Origin: Paenibacillus auburnensis
GTDB taxonomy: Bacteria > Bacillota > Bacilli > Paenibacillales > Paenibacillaceae
Assembly: GCF_927798115.1 (NCBI RefSeq)
Contig: NZ_CAKMMG010000009.1
Span: 62,001-126,000 of the forward strand
Length of the DNA stretch: 64,000 nucleotides
Direction: 5' to 3'
Part shown: in pieces, positions 62,581-64,000 of the stretch
Position numbering within the stretch: position 1 is the stretch's first letter
Layout of the letters: each line of letters starts with the position of its first letter
Program-made: the position numbers and the translations under genes
The notes under the pieces: model-generated
The model's database searches: none
The model's input: the letters and a program-made list of their open reading frames with translations, nothing else
Told to the model about the DNA's origin: nothing

Positions 62581-62834
62581 AGAGGGAAAAATCCCACTGA
62601 TTGGGCGGAAGTCCGGCCACCGGGCGAAAATAGTAGGAAAAATCCCACTGATTGGGCGGAAGCCCGGCCATGGGGCGGAAACAGAGGGATAAATCCCTCT
62701 GTTTAGGCAGAAATCCGGCCACCGGGCGAAAATAGTGGGATAAATCCCACTGATTGTACAGAAACCCGGCCACCGGAAGGAATCAGAGGGAAAAATCCCA
62801 CTGATTGGGCGGAGACCCGGCCGCCGGACTCCGC
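62581..62834. repeat. 51-bp tandem array with an internal palindrome in each unit
   Basis: Units begin at 62581, 62632, 62683, 62734 and 62785, exactly 51 bp apart, and the last is nearly complete; a partial unit precedes the first. Each starts with a palindrome such as AGTGGGATAAATCCCACT, followed by a GC-rich part (GGCGGAAGTCCGGCCACCGG). In units 3 and 4 the arms differ (AGAGGG/CCCTCT and AGTGGG/CCCACT) but pair perfectly within each unit. Units 1, 2 and 5 carry one mismatch. There are no unique spacers, so it is not a CRISPR array. No gene is seen between 62360 and 63077. Confidence 0.88.
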
Positions 62835-63077
62835 AGATCGGGTTCGGGCCGTCCGGATGATCTTAATGCGTCAACTCCGGGAACAAGGTTGTTACGAGAA
62901 TCCATTAGAATCCATTATTTGCTCCGTTGGCCGGGCCCGGGGGGCATGTGCTATAATGGCAGCAATTCGGACGGAAGCTTCGATTATGAAAAGCGCAGCC
63001 GGGTTTTCGGGGCGGCGTGTGCATGGAGCGGCCGGACCGCGGCCTGGCATTTTAACGGTTGTGGAGGGGGTTGTCTA

Positions 63078-64000
63078 TTGTTCCGTACCTGGTATCACCG
63101 ATTGCTGCTATCCTACTTTCCTATCTTTCTGCTAACTGTGACAATCCTGATTTTTGCCTCGTTTGTGTTTATCAATGACATTTCCCGGATGGAAACCAAG
63201 AAAGCGGACCGCATCTCTGCCAGTTATCTCATGGATAATGTGGACCGGACGGTCAAAGAGGTCGAACTGTCAGTGCTGGAAGCTGCCGAACGCAGCGACG
63301 CCTATAAGCGTTACTTTAACAATCAGGGTAAAGCGGATACGGGAACGGTTTATGCTGTGGCCCAGAGTCTGCGCAATCTAATTCACGAATCCTCCTACAT
63401 TCAATCAGTCTATCTGTACGACAAAAGAAATGAAAGCGTTTTAACAGAAACTGGATTGAAGGAGCTTACCGGATTTGTAGACGAAGACTGGATTAGGCAA
63501 ATAACCTCCGGTGTCCTGCCGGAAGGCTGGCAGCCCGTCAGGGAATATAAATATGAATTCATTCAGCGTACGCCCATACGTGTGCTTACTATAAATAAAG
63601 CCATGCCGCTGCCCTTCGGCTCAGAGGGGATACTGGTGATCAATATCAAAATGAGCGGAATTGAGCAGCTTGTCGACAGCATGGTCAATCCGCAGCTCTC
63701 TTTCCTGACCATTTCCGGCAGCGATGGACAGACCGTGTACCAGGCGCATTCGGACAGCGAAGGTGCCAAAAGCGGCAAGCTGCTGAACACGCTTTATCTG
63801 GAGAGGCTCGGCTGGACGTTCTCCAGCGGAATCAAGGCAGGCAACCTGTTCAGCTGGGTGTCTGTGATTTCCTATCTCTGGGTGGCGATTGCTCTTGGGA
63901 CGGTTATATGTGCGATTTTTTACCTGGTCTATGTGACCCGGCGCAATTATAAACCGATCCAGGTCATTATGAACCGGATTGAAGGCCACCAGATCCGCAG
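63078..64000 (+). CDS. membrane sensor/regulator, N-terminal part (cut by window edge)
   Basis: An open frame begins at TTG 63078, seven bases after GGAGGGGG, and continues without stop to the window end (307 codons). It has a first membrane span (about residues 9-31), a large extracellular region (about 32-265, a two-part Cache-like sensor by general look) and a second span (about 268-290) followed by VTRRNYKPIQVIMNRIEG. That last phrase is typical of the YesS-like AraC regulators with membrane sensors, and similar in histidine kinases; the output domain is outside the window. The neighbouring iol genes are its possible context but no link is shown. Confidence 0.75.
   Translation, partial: MFRTWYHRLLLSYFPIFLLTVTILIFASFVFINDISRMETKKADRISASYLMDNVDRTVKEVELSVLEAAERSDAYKRYFNNQGKADTGTVYAVAQSLRNLIHESSYIQSVYLYDKRNESVLTETGLKELTGFVDEDWIRQITSGVLPEGWQPVREYKYEFIQRTPIRVLTINKAMPLPFGSEGILVINIKMSGIEQLVDSMVNPQLSFLTISGSDGQTVYQAHSDSEGAKSGKLLNTLYLERLGWTFSSGIKAGNLFSWVSVISYLWVAIALGTVICAIFYLVYVTRRNYKPIQVIMNRIEGHQIR

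Noticed and set aside
62354..62773. Minus-strand open frame of 139 codons with a 17-residue repeat
   Set aside because: It is open only because the 51-bp array is a multiple of three; it overlaps the iolE end and has no ribosome site.
62581..62834. Possible CRISPR array
   Set aside because: Units abut without unique spacers and no cas genes are nearby.
62857..63135. 92-codon plus-strand frame before the sensor gene
   Set aside because: Overlaps the better supported TTG-started frame and has no recognisable content.

Overview
The window looks like chromosomal DNA of a Paenibacillus-type Gram-positive soil bacterium. Most of it has a balanced base composition, strong AGGAGG-type ribosome sites with frequent GTG/TTG starts, CcpA-type cre sites, YesM/YesN-like two-component pairs, and many plant-polysaccharide genes: pectate lyase, GH3, GH38, GH51, GH105, an SGNH esterase, and a complete myo-inositol (iol) catabolic set. 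The assignment comes from gene content and style, not from a database search.

Layout. (1) 1-3634 is the visibly AT-rich end of an integrated island. It holds an IS3-family transposase with three in-frame stops, two unrecognised membrane proteins, and at its right edge only the last 25 nt of a tRNA or tmRNA gene, as expected of an attachment-site scar. (2) 3883-11324 is core metabolism: two VOC/PhnB-like genes, then the anaerobic fermentation genes adhE (minus) and pflB-pflA (plus). (3) 11442-21602 is a mixed region: a lone antitoxin with a ruined Doc-like toxin, a secreted pectate lyase behind a perfect cre site, a MerR regulator with a 19-bp-spacer promoter, an SDR, an aldo-keto reductase, an LRR lipoprotein, and a two-gene radical-SAM DNA-repair operon with a LexA box inside its promoter. 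(4) 21758-31193 (minus) is a sugar-import and processing locus: FAD enzyme, two ABC permeases, response regulator, histidine kinase, SGNH hydrolase and lipoprotein binding protein. (5) 31479-40679 carries a GH3 enzyme with reversed domain order, a lipoprotein pseudogene with two stops, a six-TM-like protein and a large GH51 arabinofuranosidase. (6) 40964-52006 carries a c-di-GMP enzyme, an AraC/GyrI regulator, a helix-turn-helix fusion gene broken by one TAG, tRNA-Leu(CAG), and an AraC regulator divergent from GH38 and GH105 genes. (7) 52528-62359 is the inositol regulon in two transcription units, iolG-iolB and iolC-iolA-iolD-iolE. Both start from look-alike sigma-A promoters followed at once by the same 17-bp operator, and a LacI-family regulator sits between them. 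(8) 62421-64000 has a terminator, a 51-bp tandem array, and the start of a membrane-anchored sensor/regulator that runs off the window.

How it fits together. The carbohydrate genes would let the cell cut plant cell-wall polymers (pectin, arabinan, decorated oligosaccharides), import the pieces, and ferment pyruvate through PflB and AdhE when oxygen is short. Inositol is handled by its own LacI-controlled regulon. The least explained items are the two island membrane proteins, the covarying ~51-bp palindrome arrays at 52191 and 62581, the LexA-controlled radical-SAM repair pair, and the regulatory fusion gene interrupted by a single stop codon.
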